7,356 nt of DNA from an uncultured Bacteroidales bacterium (GTDB taxonomy: Bacteria > Bacteroidota > Bacteroidia > Bacteroidales > FEN-979), in the NCBI GenBank assembly GCA_903928285.1, contig CAIYQH010000384.1, forward strand, positions 1 to 7,356, read 5' to 3'. Each line of letters begins with the position of its first letter. The first letter of the stretch is position 1. Below, in pieces: positions 6,253 through 7,356 of this stretch. The notes beneath the pieces were generated by a model. It was given only the letters and a program-made list of their open reading frames with translations. It was not told the origin of the DNA and did not search any database. The translations under genes were made by a program, and so were the position numbers.

Positions 6253-7356
6253 TTACAGGGGTATATTCCCGTGCTTTTTCGGAGGATTGGTCTTACTCTT
6301 GTTTTGGGTAAGTTCAATGGCCTGGATCAGCTTCATCCTTGTCTCGCGGGGCAGGATGATTTCATCAACATACCCGAGCTCGGCAGCTTTGTAGGGATTT
6401 GCAAACGTCTGGCGGTAATGGTCGACTGCATCGATACGATCGGTATCGCTCAGCTTTCCCTTATGAATGATGTTAACGGCGCCTTCAGGGCCCATCACGG
6501 CGATTTCGGCGGTAGGGTAGGCATAATTCACATCGGCGCCAATGTGTTTGCTCGACATTACATCATAGGCGCCACCGTAAGCTTTCCTGGTAATCAGGGT
6601 TATCTTGGGCACCGTAGCTTCCGAAAAGGCATAGAGCAGTTTTGCGCCATGTTTGATGATGCCGCCAAACTCCTGGTTGGTGCCGGGAAGGAACCCCGGA
6701 ACATCCACGAAGGTGATCAGCGGGATGTTGAAGCAATCGCAGAACCTGACAAACCTTGCGGCTTTAATGGATGAGTTAATGTCGAGAACCCCGGCCAGGA
6801 AGGCTGGCTGGTTGGCGACGATACCAACCGGTTTGCCGCCGAGACGGGCAAAACCTGTAAGGATGTTCTGGGCATAGTAAGGCATCACTTCGAAGAAGTT
6901 CTTGTTATCGACCACCGTGGTGATGATATCCTTCATGTCGTAAGGTTTGTTGGGATCGGCCGGCACGACCGTCTGCAGCTTCTCGTCCTGCCGCATGACA
7001 TCGTCGGTACAGGGCTGCGTGGGAGGATCCTCCATATTGTTTGACGGCAGAAAACTCATCAGTTCACGGATCATCAGCATGACCTGTTCGTCGTTTTCTG
7101 CTGCAAAGTGGGCTACGCCGCTCTTAGTATTATGCGACATGGCACCGCCAAGCTCCTCCATGGTCACCTCTTCATGCGTAACGGTCTTGATCACCTCCGG
7201 ACCCGTAACGAACATGTAACTGGAATTCTTCACCATGAAGATAAAGTCGGTTATGGCCGGGGAATATACGGCGCCGCCGGCACAGGGGCCGAGAATGGCG
7301 GAGATCTGCGGGATAACGCCCGAGGCCATCACATTGCGGTAAAAAATATCGGCATA
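6253..7356 (-). CDS. Acyl-CoA carboxylase carboxyltransferase subunit (propionyl-CoA carboxylase beta / methylmalonyl-CoA decarboxylase alpha type), 5' partial
   Basis: The enzyme moves a carboxyl group between carboxy-biotin and an acyl-CoA, most likely the propionyl-CoA/methylmalonyl-CoA pair, in the cytoplasm or on a membrane-bound decarboxylase complex. The frame is open to the right edge, beginning YADIFYRNVMASGV. The 367 visible residues are about 70 percent of the usual 510-520, and the first N-terminal part is missing. The family signatures are the oxyanion-hole segment GPCAGGAVYSPAITDF in the N-terminal crotonase-like half, then SSYMFVTGPEVIKTVTHEEV and EELGGAMSHNTKSGVAHF. The C-terminal half has FVDVPGFLPGTNQE, then TRKAYGGAYDVMSSKHIGAD with the second GGA oxyanion hole, then EIAVMGPEGAVNII. 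The tail KKHGNIPL is typical of this subfamily. It ends at TAA 6253-6255 and is followed by a terminator, so it is the last gene of its transcript; biotin-carrier or carboxylase partners would have to lie upstream, beyond the window. Decarboxylase and carboxylase versions cannot be separated from this subunit alone, so no symbol is given. Confidence 0.95.
   Translation of the reverse strand, partial: YADIFYRNVMASGVIPQISAILGPCAGGAVYSPAITDFIFMVKNSSYMFVTGPEVIKTVTHEEVTMEELGGAMSHNTKSGVAHFAAENDEQVMLMIRELMSFLPSNNMEDPPTQPCTDDVMRQDEKLQTVVPADPNKPYDMKDIITTVVDNKNFFEVMPYYAQNILTGFARLGGKPVGIVANQPAFLAGVLDINSSIKAARFVRFCDCFNIPLITFVDVPGFLPGTNQEFGGIIKHGAKLLYAFSEATVPKITLITRKAYGGAYDVMSSKHIGADVNYAYPTAEIAVMGPEGAVNIIHKGKLSDTDRIDAVDHYRQTFANPYKAAELGYVDEIILPRETRMKLIQAIELTQNKSKTNPPKKHGNIPL

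Noticed and set aside
6271..6774. 167-residue plus-strand open frame antisense to the carboxyltransferase
   Set aside because: The minus strand encodes strongly conserved carboxyltransferase motifs across the same bases; the antisense product has no family character.
1..7356. CRISPR arrays, tRNA or rRNA genes
   Set aside because: No regularly spaced direct repeats, and no tRNA-like cloverleaf or rRNA-like conserved stretch, was seen by eye on either strand.

Overview
The window looks like a chromosomal segment of a Bacteroidota organism. The strongest evidence is the very large secreted protein on the minus strand, which ends in a type IX secretion (T9SS) sorting domain, a signal confined to that phylum. 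Supporting signs are TAnnTTTG-type promoter -7 boxes, start codons without clear Shine-Dalgarno sequences, and a carboxyltransferase ending in KKHGNIPL.

Layout, left to right. (1) Bases 1 to about 735: the right part of an IS3-family insertion sequence. It holds the catalytic DDE domain of the transposase (plus strand, open to the window edge), then a 9-bp hairpin and a candidate right terminus. (2) Bases 747-1307: an AT-rich open frame on the plus strand that resembles a PD-(D/E)XK nuclease domain. It lacks a convincing start and is probably a 3' remnant of a longer gene cut by the insertion sequence. (3) Bases 1459-5526, minus strand: a 1355-residue secreted papain-like cysteine peptidase. 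It has an EF-hand/dockerin-like insertion in the protease fold, a putative Ig domain split by a nidogen-like module, CARDB-like domains, a flavodoxin/GATase-like domain, a PKD domain and the T9SS C-terminal domain. (4) Bases 5527-5712: a divergent promoter region. (5) Bases 5713-6171, plus strand: a small lipoprotein with a cytochrome-c-like haem site. Its 3' end appears to be in the wrong frame because of one extra base in an A6 run. (6) Bases 6177-6212: a strong hairpin terminator between two convergent genes. (7) Bases 6253-7356, minus strand: the C-terminal 367 residues of a biotin-dependent acyl-CoA carboxylase carboxyltransferase (propionyl-CoA carboxylase beta / methylmalonyl-CoA decarboxylase alpha type), open to the right edge.

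The genes do not form one operon or an evident new multi-gene system. The carboxyltransferase is central metabolism, the peptidase is cell-surface or secreted, the lipoprotein is probably a periplasm-facing haem protein, and the left end is mobile/accessory DNA. The points most worth a second look are the frameshift in the lipoprotein, the domain-within-domain architecture of the peptidase, and the nuclease-like remnant beside the insertion sequence.
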